From Pseudomonas guineae (lineage in GTDB: Bacteria > Pseudomonadota > Gammaproteobacteria > Pseudomonadales > Pseudomonadaceae): a stretch of 64,000 bases of DNA. Shown piece after piece: positions 45,959-54,908 of this stretch. How positions within the stretch are numbered: the stretch's first letter is position 1; each line of letters starts with the position of its first letter. Under the pieces are notes generated by a model that saw nothing but the letters and a program-made list of their open reading frames with translations, had not been told where the DNA came from and searched no databases. The stretch covers positions 1,798,001-1,862,000 of the forward strand of contig NZ_FOQL01000001.1 of the NCBI RefSeq assembly GCF_900113745.1, in the 5' to 3' direction. Made by a program: the position numbers and the translations under genes.

Positions 45959-47205
45959 AGCCCTTGTACCTCGGCATTGCTCAGCAAGGTTTGCAGGCGA
46001 ACTTGGAACTCGCGGGCCAGTTGTTCCTTGGCCACAGCCTGGTTGACCTCGTAACGCACGCTGGGATCGCTGAGTGGCAACTGCTTGTCTTCACGCTGGC
46101 GCACTTGAACGATCTCGAACGCACCGTCGATCAGCATCGGTTGGGAAATGCTGCCGGCTTTCTGCAGCAGGGCGGTTTTGCGCAGGAAATCCAGCTGTGC
46201 ATCTTGCGGGCGAATCAGCCCCAGGTCGCCGGCCGGTGTACGGTTTTTATCCTCAGCGATTGAGTAGCTTTTCACCGCTTCATCGAAGCCAAGGCCCTTT
46301 TCTAGCTCGGCATAGACGCGATCAGCGCTGGCCTGATCAGCCAGGCGTATATGCGCGGCCTGCACCTGGGCGACGTTTAGGTATTGCTGCAAGTTGCGTT
46401 GGTAATAGGCGTCGGCATCTGCGTCGCTGACCTGGCGCGCGCGTTGGCGCAGGCTTTCGGTTTCATGGTGGAAGTCGTTGTGCAGACCTTGCTGGTGCAG
46501 ATACTTGTGGCGGATCAGCTTGTCGCGCACCAGTTGGCGCACACCGGCCAGTTCATCGGCGCTAAAGCCTTTCTGGCCCAGTTGGTACCAGAGGTAGTCG
46601 CGCAGCGCTTGCTGGCGGACCTGTTCGGCCAGGTAGGCCAAATTGCCCTGTTGCAACTCAACCCGGCCTTGCACGTTATCGCCTTGGTAAAGCTGCAGCA
46701 GGTTGAGGCGTTGCTCGGGCTGCCCGGGGAACTGCCAGCTGATGAGCTGCACCTGAGCGGCATCGGTTTGTTGCTGGGCGCTCAGCTGCAAACTATCGAG
46801 TACCACGCCCTGTTGCGGCGCGCTGAGTACCTGGTGCAAGCGCTCACTGCTGAGTGGCTGCGGTTGACGCAGAAACGGCCGCACGTCGTGGTCGAATTGC
46901 TTGCCGTAGACCTGTTCGATCAGGTTGGCGGATTCGCGCTCGACCAGCACATCGAGATCACTGCGGTATGTGCTGTTCAGCTCACCCTCAACCTCGCGTG
47001 CCAGCAGGTGGTTTTCCACCAGACCGGTGCGCAGTTGGCGTGGGTCGGTATTGAATTTGACCCGGCTCATGGCCTGCTCCAGCAGGCCGATGCTCTTGCC
47101 GGGCAGGCGTTCACCATCGATGCGCAAGTCCTGGCTGCCCAGGGCTGACAGGCAAATGCCGGTCAGCCCCAGTACCAGCAAACTGCGCTGGATTATCGCG
47201 CGCAC
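45955..47205 (-). CDS. Parvulin/SurA-like peptidyl-prolyl isomerase of the plcB operon
   Basis: This is a predicted periplasmic foldase. The 416-residue protein starts with a signal peptide (IIQRSLLVLGLTGICLSALG), then a SurA-N/PpiA-like helical domain and a C-terminal PpiC-type rotamase domain (VQAAHIRLADQASADRVYAE; FDEAVKSYSIAEDK; GDLGLIRPQDA; FEIVQVRQRE). I chose the GTG at 47205, four bases after the plcB stop and behind AGGGTGG; an upstream start at 47241 would lie inside plcB. Its position suggests that it helps secrete or fold PlcB. It corresponds to PA0027 by position. Confidence 0.78.
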   Translation of the reverse strand: MRAIIQRSLLVLGLTGICLSALGSQDLRIDGERLPGKSIGLLEQAMSRVKFNTDPRQLRTGLVENHLLAREVEGELNSTYRSDLDVLVERESANLIEQVYGKQFDHDVRPFLRQPQPLSSERLHQVLSAPQQGVVLDSLQLSAQQQTDAAQVQLISWQFPGQPEQRLNLLQLYQGDNVQGRVELQQGNLAYLAEQVRQQALRDYLWYQLGQKGFSADELAGVRQLVRDKLIRHKYLHQQGLHNDFHHETESLRQRARQVSDADADAYYQRNLQQYLNVAQVQAAHIRLADQASADRVYAELEKGLGFDEAVKSYSIAEDKNRTPAGDLGLIRPQDAQLDFLRKTALLQKAGSISQPMLIDGAFEIVQVRQREDKQLPLSDPSVRYEVNQAVAKEQLAREFQVRLQTLLSNAEVQGL

Positions 47206-47206
47206 C

Positions 47207-48196
47207 TTACAGCCCACCCTGGCCGTAGAAGGTATTGGCACCTTTGGTCAGCACGCTGACGGTCAGGGCGATGGACTCGGGAATCAGTTCCTTAGCAACC
47301 CGCAGGCGAGTGGCGTAGCTGGTGTCGTACAACGGCTCGGGGCGTTGATAGGCGACTTGCGCGGTTTGGGTGAGCAGATCTCGGATCGGTTTCTGTGGGT
47401 CATAACTGCCGACGCGGTTGGCCACGGCGGCCATATTGTTCAGGCCTTCGCTGGCGTAGTGGTCGTCCACCCAGCCTTCCCAGCCGGAGTGACCATTGCC
47501 CGAGGTGACCCAGGCGTGGTGCGGCTGCGCGACATCACCGGTGGTGTGCAGCGAGTAACCGATGGTCTGCAACGAAGGGGCGTTCTTGAACTGATCGAAC
47601 CAGTACTTGGCCAGGTTATCGATGGGCTGGAAGGCCGCCGTCTGGAAGTCGCCGTAGTGAGTCTGCCAGTTGGAGGTGGTGCCCTGACGGTAGTGCGCCT
47701 CCGTGGTGTCGAAGTCGCTCTTCTTCAGTTCGCGGTTGTACAGGTAGACCATCGCGTACCAGTCGACATCGCCGCTCCAACTGCCATCGACCTTGCGATA
47801 GCGGTAGTCGTAACCGCCGTGATCATTGCCATGGGCGTCGCCCTGGCGGGCCATGTTGATGAAGTGCCAGTAGGAGGTGTAATTGACCAGCGAAGCGGCA
47901 GCGCCATACACCGGTGCATGCTCGTAACCGACCCACCAACCACCCAGGCGAGTGTCCTGAAAATCGTCCACGTCATAGGCTGCTTGGCCGAGAATTTCGC
48001 CCGCGTTGGCTTCGCTGCCGGCGGCACCGACGTAGAACTGATAGGCGCGCTTCATCTCCGGGGTGGCGTAGGCCGAGTTGAGGAAGGCTAGGGCGTCTTT
48101 TACGATATTTTTATGGGTGGACTGCGACCAGGCGCTGGCTTGGCCGGCGTTAAAGGCTAGGCCTAAACCAAGGGCCAGGGTGGTGAGGGTTTTCAT
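47207..48196 (-). CDS. plcB: Zinc-dependent phospholipase C (PlcB)
   Basis: PlcB hydrolyses phospholipids such as phosphatidylethanolamine outside the cell; in P. aeruginosa it is needed for chemotaxis toward that lipid. The 329-residue precursor has a signal peptide (LTTLALGLGLAFNAGQASA) directly followed by the mature N-terminal Trp-Ser (AWSQSTHKNIVKDALAFLN), the zinc-ligand Trp of this family. Metal-ligand segments YDVDDFQD, SYWHFINMARQGDAHGNDHG and YSLHTTGDVAQPHHAWVTSG follow. All expected His/Asp ligands are present. The start is ATG 48196. It is first in the operon with the foldase and PA0028-like gene, as PA0026-PA0028 in PAO1. Confidence 0.9.
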   Translation of the reverse strand: MKTLTTLALGLGLAFNAGQASAWSQSTHKNIVKDALAFLNSAYATPEMKRAYQFYVGAAGSEANAGEILGQAAYDVDDFQDTRLGGWWVGYEHAPVYGAAASLVNYTSYWHFINMARQGDAHGNDHGGYDYRYRKVDGSWSGDVDWYAMVYLYNRELKKSDFDTTEAHYRQGTTSNWQTHYGDFQTAAFQPIDNLAKYWFDQFKNAPSLQTIGYSLHTTGDVAQPHHAWVTSGNGHSGWEGWVDDHYASEGLNNMAAVANRVGSYDPQKPIRDLLTQTAQVAYQRPEPLYDTSYATRLRVAKELIPESIALTVSVLTKGANTFYGQGGL

Positions 48197-48417
48197 AGGC
48201 AGAGCGCTCTTTTGTTGTTGGAGTTGAGCAGTTCTAGCGGGTGTTTATGGCAAAGCTGTTGCAATCCTGCACTTCAACGTAAAAACCGAGCGCTTCCCTC
48301 CGGTCTTCAAGCGCAGGATAGGTATGTCGCCAAATCACTAGCGCGGGTGGCATAAGGTATAACCTTTGGCTCCATGGATTAATGCGCGGGTTCACGCAGG
48401 CTCAGGAGGCACTCAAG

Positions 48418-49083
48418 GTGCTAGATGTAGAGAATCTGAAAAAAACCTATGGCGGACCACAGGGCCAGCTTGCGGTGCTTGATGGTGTCAGCTTGTGGCT
48501 GGAGGCCGGTCATAGCCTTGCGTTGATGGGCGAATCTGGTAGCGGTAAAAGTACGCTGCTGCACTTGGTGGCCGGGCTGGACCAGGCTGACAGTGGCGAT
48601 ATCCAGGTGGGTGGCCAATCGCTAGCCGGGCTGGATGAAGCGGCCCGTGCAACATTCCGGCGCAGCCAAGTCGCAGTGATTTTTCAGCAATTCAATCTGA
48701 TTCCTTCCTTGCGCGTGGTCGACAACCTGGCGTTTCAGGCACGCCTCGCCGGGCGGTTAGATGAAGCCTGGCTAAGCCAGCTGGCCCAGCAATTGGGTCT
48801 GAGTGAGCTGTTGCAGCGCTACCCGGAGCAACTTTCGGGGGGCCAGCAGCAGCGCGTCGCCGTCGGGCGGGCACTGGCCGTGCGCCCGCCGCTGATCCTG
48901 GCCGACGAGCCGACCGGTAACCTTGATGAAAACTCGGCTGATGAGGTGATGACCCTGTTGCTCGATCTGGTGCAGCAGGCCGGCGCGAGTTTGCTGATGG
49001 TCACCCACAGCGCCCGCCTGGCTGCTCGCCTGGACCGGCAAATGGTGCTCAAAGCGGGGCGCGTGCACGGGAGTGAATGGTGA
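48418..49083 (+). CDS. ABC transporter ATP-binding protein (AttE/LolD/MacB type)
   Basis: This ATPase powers an FtsX-type permease that acts on the periplasmic side rather than importing solutes. The 221-residue protein has Walker A GESGSGKST, Q-loop FQQFNLIP, signature LSGGQQQR, Walker B LILADEPTGNLDE and the H-switch VTHSARL. I chose GTG 48418 because AGGAGG lies at the right distance; an upstream ATG at 48382 has none. It overlaps the permease gene by seven bases. Gene order (ATPase, large permease, CrtC-like lipoprotein) is that of AttEFGH modules. Confidence 0.88.
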   Translation: MLDVENLKKTYGGPQGQLAVLDGVSLWLEAGHSLALMGESGSGKSTLLHLVAGLDQADSGDIQVGGQSLAGLDEAARATFRRSQVAVIFQQFNLIPSLRVVDNLAFQARLAGRLDEAWLSQLAQQLGLSELLQRYPEQLSGGQQQRVAVGRALAVRPPLILADEPTGNLDENSADEVMTLLLDLVQQAGASLLMVTHSARLAARLDRQMVLKAGRVHGSEW

Positions 49084-51554
49084 TCCGCCATTGCGCCTGG
49101 GTGTTGCACACGCTGCTCAGTCATTGGCGTCGGCATCCCTTGCAGGCAGCCTGCCTGCTGGTTGGCCTGTGGTTGGCTACCGCGCTCTGGACGGGCGTGC
49201 AGGCGCTCAACAGTCAGGCGCGGAACAGCTATGACCGCGCCGCCGAGCTGTTTGCCGGTGGCGCGCAGACGGTGTTGCTGGCGCCCGGTGGACAGGCGTT
49301 TGCACAAGACCACTTCGTCACCCTGCGACGTGCGGGCTGGCCAGTATCGCCCATGTTGCGTGGCACGGTAGAGCTGGCGGGTGCCGCTGATACGCGGCGT
49401 TTGCAGCTCACCGGTATTGAGCCCCTGACTCTGCCTGCCGGAGGCGCAGTTGAGGCCGAGGTACAAGATCAGACCAGTCTGCAGGCCTTTATGTTGTCAC
49501 CTGGCCTGACCTGGATTGCGGCCGACACCCTGGCCGAATTTGGCCTTGAAGTGGGCGCAACCCCGACCCTGGTCGACGGCAAGCAACTGCCGCCGCTGCA
49601 TGTGGTGCCAGGCTTGCCGCCGGGCATGTTGCTGGTGGATATCAGCCAGGCCCAGCGCCTCCTCGACCAACCAGGGATGCTCAGCCAACTCCTGGTTGAG
49701 CCGGCTTTTGCCGCCGACCTGCCGCCGCTGCCGGATAACGTGCCGCTGGTGTGGCAAGAGGGTGGTGAAGCCGATTTGGCGCGCCTGACGGACAGCTTTC
49801 ATCTCAACCTGACGGCGCTCGGCTTGCTGGCCTTCGTGGTCGGCCTGTTTATCGTTCACGCTGCTGCCGGGTTGGCTATGGAGCAACGGCGTGGGTTGTT
49901 GCAGACATTGCGTGCCTGCGGCGTCAGCCTAAAAACCTTGCTCGCGGTTCTGCTGCTGGAGCTGCTGGTGCTGGCATTGCTCGGCGGCAGCCTCGGTGTG
50001 CTCAGCGGCTTTGCTCTGGCCGCGTTGCTGATGGGTGATATCGCCGCCAGCCTGCGTGGGCTCTATGGCGCGCAGGTGGCGGGTCAGTTGGCGCTGGACG
50101 CCAGCTGGTGGTTAACCGGGCTGGGCATGAGTTTGCTCGGCACCCTGATTGCGGGCGGTAGCAGTGTGCTGGCGGCCATGCGCCTGCCGGTATTGGCTTG
50201 GGCTCGGCCACAGGCGTGGCGTGAAGCGCAGAGCCGTGCCATCAGGCTGCAGTCGCTGCTCGGCGTGACACTACTGGCATTGGCCGGTGCGCTGGTGGTG
50301 TGGGGTGACTCGCTGCTCAGCGGCTTTGCACTGCTCGCCAGCCTGCTGCTGGGGGCGGCCTTGCTGCTGCCGTTGTGTCTGCAAACAGTCTTGCGCCTTG
50401 CCCAGAGGCGCCCCGCAGGCCCAATACGGCAATGGTTCTGGGCTGACAGTCAGCAGCAAGTTTCGGGCCTTGGCATTGCGCTGATGGCGCTGCTGCTGGC
50501 GCTGTCGGCCAATATCGGCGTCGGCAGCATGACTGAGGGCTTCCGCCAGACCTTTATCGGCTGGCTGGATCAGCGTCTGTCGGCCGATATTTACGTGCGC
50601 CCGCAAGACGCTGCCCAGGCTGAAGCGATTAATCACTGGTTGGCTCAGCGCCCGGAAGTCAGCGCGCAGCTGCCCACATGGGAGTTGGAGATCCGCGTTG
50701 AGGGTGGGCCTACGCAGCTGAGTGGCGTCATCGACCACCCCCTGTATGCGCAGACCTGGCCGTTGCTTGAAGCAATCAGCGATCCTTGGCCGCCGCTGTC
50801 GGCAGGTGAGGGCGCGCTGGTCAGCGAGCAACTCGCCTTTCGCCTGAAGCTGTCACTGGGGGATATGTTGACGTTGGATACACCTGCTGGGCCTTGGCCG
50901 CTGAAAATACTCGGGCGTTATGCCGACTACGGTAACCCCAAGGGGCAACTACTGGTTTCTGCTGCAGGCCTGCAGCAACGCTGGCCCGATCAGCCGGTGA
51001 GCGGTATCGGCATTTTGGCCAGTCAACAAAATGCTCCGCAACTGGCGTCGGCGCTGCGTAACGTATTCGGTCTGGGCGACAGTCGCGTCATCGATCAGGC
51101 AGCCCTCAAGGCCTATTCGCAAACTATATTCGAGCAGACCTTTGCCGCCACCGCAGCGCTCAACACCCTCACGCTGGCTGTGGCGGCTGTGGCGCTGTTT
51201 ACCAGCCTGCTGGGGCTGGCAGACAGCCGGCTGAGCCAGCTTGCGCCGCTCTGGGCCATGGGGCTGAGGCCCGCTCAGTTGGCCGCGTTGAGTCTGGCGC
51301 AAATGCTGATGCTGGCGGCGTTCACCTGCTTACTGGCGATCCCTTTGGGCCTGGTGCTGGCCTGGTGTCTGGTCGAGGTGGTTAACGTCCAAGCCTTTGG
51401 CTGGCGCCTGCCTTGGCACTGGTTTCCGCGGCAGTGGCTGACCCTGGTGCTGCTGGCGTTGCTGGCGGTGTTATTGGCGAGCATCGGCCCTGCTTGGCGC
51501 ATCCTGCGTACCGGGCCAACCCGTTTGCTCAGGAGTTTTGCCCATGATGCTTAG
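49077..51554 (+). CDS. FtsX-family ABC permease (fused AttF/AttG type)
   Basis: This is an inner-membrane permease partner of the preceding ATPase. The 825-residue protein has a duplicated FtsX/MacB architecture: an N-terminal helix (PLQAACLLVGLWLATALWTG), a first periplasmic domain, and a helix bundle at about 245-450 (LTALGLLAFVVGLFIVHAAA; LLLELLVLALLGGSLGVLSG). A second periplasmic domain follows (about 490-690), then a final four-helix FtsX domain (VAAVALFTSLLGLADSRLSQ to the end). Such proteins transmit mechanical force or move lipids and lipoproteins rather than transport small solutes. Its stop overlaps the CrtC-like gene start region. Confidence 0.88.
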   Translation: MVIRHCAWVLHTLLSHWRRHPLQAACLLVGLWLATALWTGVQALNSQARNSYDRAAELFAGGAQTVLLAPGGQAFAQDHFVTLRRAGWPVSPMLRGTVELAGAADTRRLQLTGIEPLTLPAGGAVEAEVQDQTSLQAFMLSPGLTWIAADTLAEFGLEVGATPTLVDGKQLPPLHVVPGLPPGMLLVDISQAQRLLDQPGMLSQLLVEPAFAADLPPLPDNVPLVWQEGGEADLARLTDSFHLNLTALGLLAFVVGLFIVHAAAGLAMEQRRGLLQTLRACGVSLKTLLAVLLLELLVLALLGGSLGVLSGFALAALLMGDIAASLRGLYGAQVAGQLALDASWWLTGLGMSLLGTLIAGGSSVLAAMRLPVLAWARPQAWREAQSRAIRLQSLLGVTLLALAGALVVWGDSLLSGFALLASLLLGAALLLPLCLQTVLRLAQRRPAGPIRQWFWADSQQQVSGLGIALMALLLALSANIGVGSMTEGFRQTFIGWLDQRLSADIYVRPQDAAQAEAINHWLAQRPEVSAQLPTWELEIRVEGGPTQLSGVIDHPLYAQTWPLLEAISDPWPPLSAGEGALVSEQLAFRLKLSLGDMLTLDTPAGPWPLKILGRYADYGNPKGQLLVSAAGLQQRWPDQPVSGIGILASQQNAPQLASALRNVFGLGDSRVIDQAALKAYSQTIFEQTFAATAALNTLTLAVAAVALFTSLLGLADSRLSQLAPLWAMGLRPAQLAALSLAQMLMLAAFTCLLAIPLGLVLAWCLVEVVNVQAFGWRLPWHWFPRQWLTLVLLALLAVLLASIGPAWRILRTGPTRLLRSFAHDA

Positions 51555-52638
51555 GCGGCTTGTTACGCTCAGCTTTACCTTGTTGCTGGGTTGCGACAGC
51601 ACAGAGGCGCCTGTGCCGGCTGGTTTTGCTGGCCTGGGCAGCGAGGCGCAGGGTTTCAGCACAGTGACTCGGGGTCAGCCTCTGGTCTTCCCTGACGATT
51701 TTGGCGCACACCCCGATTACCGTATTGAGTGGTGGTACGTGACTGCTAACTTAACCGACGAGAGCGGAGAGCAATGGGGCGCGCAATGGACCCTATTCCG
51801 CCAGGCGATGGCACCACAAAACAGCAGCGAGGCCGAGGCTGGCTGGCAGAGCGCCCAGGTGTGGTTAGGTCACGCTGCGCTGACGCGTGCAGAGGGTCAT
51901 CAGCATGCTGACCGCTTGGCTCGTGGTGGTATTGGTCAGGCCGGCGTGCACACGCAGCCATTTCGGGCGTGGATCGATGATTGGTCGCTTGGCAGCGACG
52001 CCGCGCAACAACGCCGTCCATTGCAACTCAGCCCATTGCAGGTCAGCGCCACAGGTAAGGGTTTTCGCTATGACTTGAGGCTGCGCTCGGATGCTCCGCT
52101 GGTGCTGCACGGCGATCGCGGCTTCAGTCAAAAGTCCACCCGTGGTCAGGCCTCGTGGTATTACAGCCAGCCATTTTTCCAGGTCGATGGCCAGGTGCAA
52201 TGGCAAGGCGAAACGCGCCGGGTCAGCGGCAAGGCGTGGTTGGATCGAGAATGGAGCAGCCAGCCGCTGGCGGCGGATCAACAAGGCTGGGACTGGTTTT
52301 CGCTGCACCTGCAGGACGGCAGCAAGCTGATGCTGTTCCGCCTGCGCAGTAATGACAACAGCCACTTCTATTCGGGCACCTGGATCACTCCCGCTGGCGT
52401 TGCCGAGCCGCTGGACGCGTCGGCGATCAGGATGACGCCGTTAGCGCAGAGCAAGGTGGCAGGTCGAACCCTGCCGACGCAGTGGAGGTTGCAGATTGCG
52501 CACAAGAACTTCGACGTGACCGCGCAGGCGCTAAACCCAAACGCCTGGATGGGCACCGGTATTCCCTATTGGGAAGGCCCGGTGAATATCGCCGGCAGCC
52601 ATACGGGTGTCGGCTACCTTGAAATGACCGGCTATTGA
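51544..52638 (+). CDS. AttH/CrtC-like lipocalin-fold lipoprotein
   Basis: This is a periplasmic lipoprotein related to AttH and to carotenoid 1,2-hydratase. The 364-residue precursor has a lipoprotein signal ending in LLLGCDST. The family signature is FPDDFGAHPDYRIEWWYVTA near residue 58, then QWTLFRQAMAP and a second lipocalin-like half with WLDREWSSQPLAADQQGWDW and LFRLRSND. No carotenoid genes are near, so a hydratase role is unlikely. The start ATG 51544 has AGGAG upstream and lies inside the permease 3' end. It probably acts with the AttEFG-like transporter on a lipid or other hydrophobic ligand. Confidence 0.88.
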   Translation: MMLRRLVTLSFTLLLGCDSTEAPVPAGFAGLGSEAQGFSTVTRGQPLVFPDDFGAHPDYRIEWWYVTANLTDESGEQWGAQWTLFRQAMAPQNSSEAEAGWQSAQVWLGHAALTRAEGHQHADRLARGGIGQAGVHTQPFRAWIDDWSLGSDAAQQRRPLQLSPLQVSATGKGFRYDLRLRSDAPLVLHGDRGFSQKSTRGQASWYYSQPFFQVDGQVQWQGETRRVSGKAWLDREWSSQPLAADQQGWDWFSLHLQDGSKLMLFRLRSNDNSHFYSGTWITPAGVAEPLDASAIRMTPLAQSKVAGRTLPTQWRLQIAHKNFDVTAQALNPNAWMGTGIPYWEGPVNIAGSHTGVGYLEMTGY

Positions 52639-52665
52639 AGCAACGACCCAGAAAAGGAGCGTGAG

Positions 52666-53028
52666 ATGCAGACAACCGCCAAAAATGTATTGGGCACGGC
52701 GCTGGAGCCATGCTGCGGTCAGAGCCGTGTCGGTTTCTATCGCGATGGCTTTTGTCACACCGGCGACTCAGATCAGGGCCGGCATGTGGTGTGTGCGTTA
52801 GTCACCGACGCCTTCCTGCAGTTCAGCCTGGCGCAGGGCAACGATTTGATTACGCCAAGGCCGGAATGGGACTTTGCCGGTCTCAAAGCAGGCGACAAAT
52901 GGTGCCTATGCGCCAGCCGCTGGACGGAGGCGCATGACGCGGGTGTGGCGCCACCGGTACTGCTCGACGCCTGTCACGAAAAGGCCACCGAAATCATCAG
53001 CCTGGAGGTGCTGCAGGCGTATGCCTAA
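52666..53028 (+). CDS. DUF2237 family protein
   Basis: This is a 120-residue cytosolic protein of unknown function. It has the complete DUF2237 pattern: KNVLGTALEPCC, GFYRDGFCHTGDSDQGRHVV and CALVTDAFLQFSLAQGNDL. The end is GDKWCLCASRWTEA and PPVLLDACHEKATEI. Six conserved Cys/His positions hint at metal or redox sensitivity, which is not shown. Start ATG 52666 has AAGGAG. It lies 27 bases after the AttH-like gene and may be co-transcribed; it converges on the Na/Pi gene. Confidence 0.9.
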   Translation: MQTTAKNVLGTALEPCCGQSRVGFYRDGFCHTGDSDQGRHVVCALVTDAFLQFSLAQGNDLITPRPEWDFAGLKAGDKWCLCASRWTEAHDAGVAPPVLLDACHEKATEIISLEVLQAYA

Positions 53029-53068
53029 ACCCTAGAATGCGCTCAGCAGGGATCAGCGTATCGCCGCC

Positions 53069-54715
53069 TTACTCGACCCCGTTGTCTTCGTGGTGCAACG
53101 CCCCCGTTTCACCACTCTCCAGCACCACATAAGCGCTGCTGCAAAAGAGCGAGTTGAGGCGCTTCATGTCGGCAATCAGCTCCATGTGCAGGCCGCTGGT
53201 TTCAATGCTTTGCACCACCTGCTGGTGCAGGCGACCGACATGCGCATGGGCTAGGCGGCGCTCTTGGGCGCGAAAGCGGCGCTTCTCACGCAGCAGCTGC
53301 TTTGCGCTTTCCTTATCGCCAGAGAGAAACACCGAGAGCCCTAGTCGCAGGTTGGCCAACAGCTGCCCATGCAGGCTGGCAAGTTCTTCCAGGCCGCTGT
53401 CGGAGAAGGAGTGGCGCTGCGCGGTTTTTTGATCCTGCACCTTGCCGAGCATGCGCTCGATGATATCGCCAGCCTGTTCCAAGTTGACCGCCAGCTCGAT
53501 GATCTCCGCCCAGCGCCGATTGTCATGCTCACTCAGCGCCTCACGCGGCACCTGCGCCAGGTAGAGTTTCACCGCGCTGTAGAGCGCATCGACATCATCA
53601 TCGAGGCGGCGCAGTTCCTTGCTCAACGCCGTTTGCCCACCCTGTAGCACCTGCAGCAGATGGTTAAGCATGGTCTCGATCAGGTCGCCAATACGCAGGG
53701 TTTCACGCACGGCATTGGCCAGCGCCAGGCTCGGGGTGGCCAGTGCGGTGGGGTCGAGGTGACGCGGGCGCGCGATGCCGCTGTCGTCTGGGCGATCGGG
53801 TAGCAGCCAGTTGCAAAAACGTGCCATCAACCCGACGCTGGGCAGCATCAACACACAACGCAGGCTGTTGTAGAGCACATGAAAACCGATCACCACCTCC
53901 TCGGGCCGCCAGTCCAGGCTGTCCAGCCAGTTGGCCAAGGGATCGAGAAAGGGCATCACCAACAGCAGGCCGATCAACTTGTACAGCAGGCTACCCAGCG
54001 CTACACGCCGCCCGGCAGGGGTTTGCAGGCTGCTGGTGAGAAAAGCCAGCACGCCACTGCCGATATTGGCGCCGATCACCAAGCCGATGGCCACCGGTAA
54101 GCTGATCAGCCCAGCCCCGGTGAGCATCGCCGTGAGCAATACGGCGGCGAGGCTGGAGTAAGAGATCAGCGCAAACAGTGCACCGACCAAGGCATCCAGC
54201 AGCAAGTCGCCGGTCAAGGAGGCGAACAGCACGCGGATGCCCTGCTCCTGGGTAATCGGTGTGGCGGCGGCGACGATCAGCTCCAGCGCCAGCAGCATCA
54301 GACCCAGGCCGATGGCCACGCGGCCCAACTGGCCGGCGCGAGTTTGTTTGCGCGAGAGAAAGAAGATCACCCCGAGAAAGATCAGCAGCGGGCTCAGCCA
54401 ACTCAGGTCGAAGGTCAATACGCGGGCCATCAAGGCGGTGCCGACATCGGCGCCGAGCATGATCGCCAGCGCCGGGGTCAACGTCATCAGCCCTTGGGCG
54501 ACGAAAGAGGTTACCAGCAGGGCGGTGGCGTTGCTGCTCTGTACCAACGCCGTGACGCCGATGCCGGCGGCAAAGGCCATGGGCCGTTTGCTGACGTTAT
54601 GGCTAAGCACCTTGCGCAGGTGTGAGCCGTACACCCGCAGGATGCCGGTACGGACGATCTGGGTGCCCCAGATCAGCAGGGCAATGGCAGAAAGAAGATT
54701 GAGCAGGGTAAGCAT
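53069..54715 (-). CDS. Na+/phosphate cotransporter family protein (NptA-like, PhoU C-terminus)
   Basis: This is an inner-membrane phosphate (or related anion) carrier. The 548-residue protein has two inverted Na_Pi_cotrans repeats with the QSSNATALL motif (near residue 59) and the second, degenerate copy YSSLAAVLLTA (near 187). The membrane part occupies residues 1-310. A helical PhoU-like cytoplasmic domain follows (LRIGDLIETMLNHLLQVLQG; AVNLEQAGDIIERMLGKVQD). The start is ATG 54715, with GGGAG upstream. It is monocistronic as far as can be seen; 193 bases without a recognisable signal separate it from the chemoreceptor. Confidence 0.9.
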   Translation of the reverse strand: MLTLLNLLSAIALLIWGTQIVRTGILRVYGSHLRKVLSHNVSKRPMAFAAGIGVTALVQSSNATALLVTSFVAQGLMTLTPALAIMLGADVGTALMARVLTFDLSWLSPLLIFLGVIFFLSRKQTRAGQLGRVAIGLGLMLLALELIVAAATPITQEQGIRVLFASLTGDLLLDALVGALFALISYSSLAAVLLTAMLTGAGLISLPVAIGLVIGANIGSGVLAFLTSSLQTPAGRRVALGSLLYKLIGLLLVMPFLDPLANWLDSLDWRPEEVVIGFHVLYNSLRCVLMLPSVGLMARFCNWLLPDRPDDSGIARPRHLDPTALATPSLALANAVRETLRIGDLIETMLNHLLQVLQGGQTALSKELRRLDDDVDALYSAVKLYLAQVPREALSEHDNRRWAEIIELAVNLEQAGDIIERMLGKVQDQKTAQRHSFSDSGLEELASLHGQLLANLRLGLSVFLSGDKESAKQLLREKRRFRAQERRLAHAHVGRLHQQVVQSIETSGLHMELIADMKRLNSLFCSSAYVVLESGETGALHHEDNGVE

Positions 54716-54908
54716 CGTGCTACTCCCTAGCCCGTCCGCGCTATTGCAGCGGGGTGCGTGGCTTTAATTGTTAGAGGGCGCGCGAAACGTCTCTACCTTT
54801 AGCTTTAGCTGGGATTGAAGGGTTGCGCTAGCTTGTAGTATCAGCTGGGATAGCACCGCGGCAAGCGACAAACCTTTATTAGTTTCCCCCGTGAACACAG
54901 TGCAATGC

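Noticed and set aside
52666..53028. DUF2237 gene as part of the Att-like transporter
   Set aside because: It is only near (27 bases) and DUF2237 genes occur in many unrelated contexts.
53154..54767. Long plus-strand reading frames opposite the Na/Pi cotransporter gene
   Set aside because: They are antisense shadows; the minus-strand frame has clear family motifs and a good ribosome-binding site.
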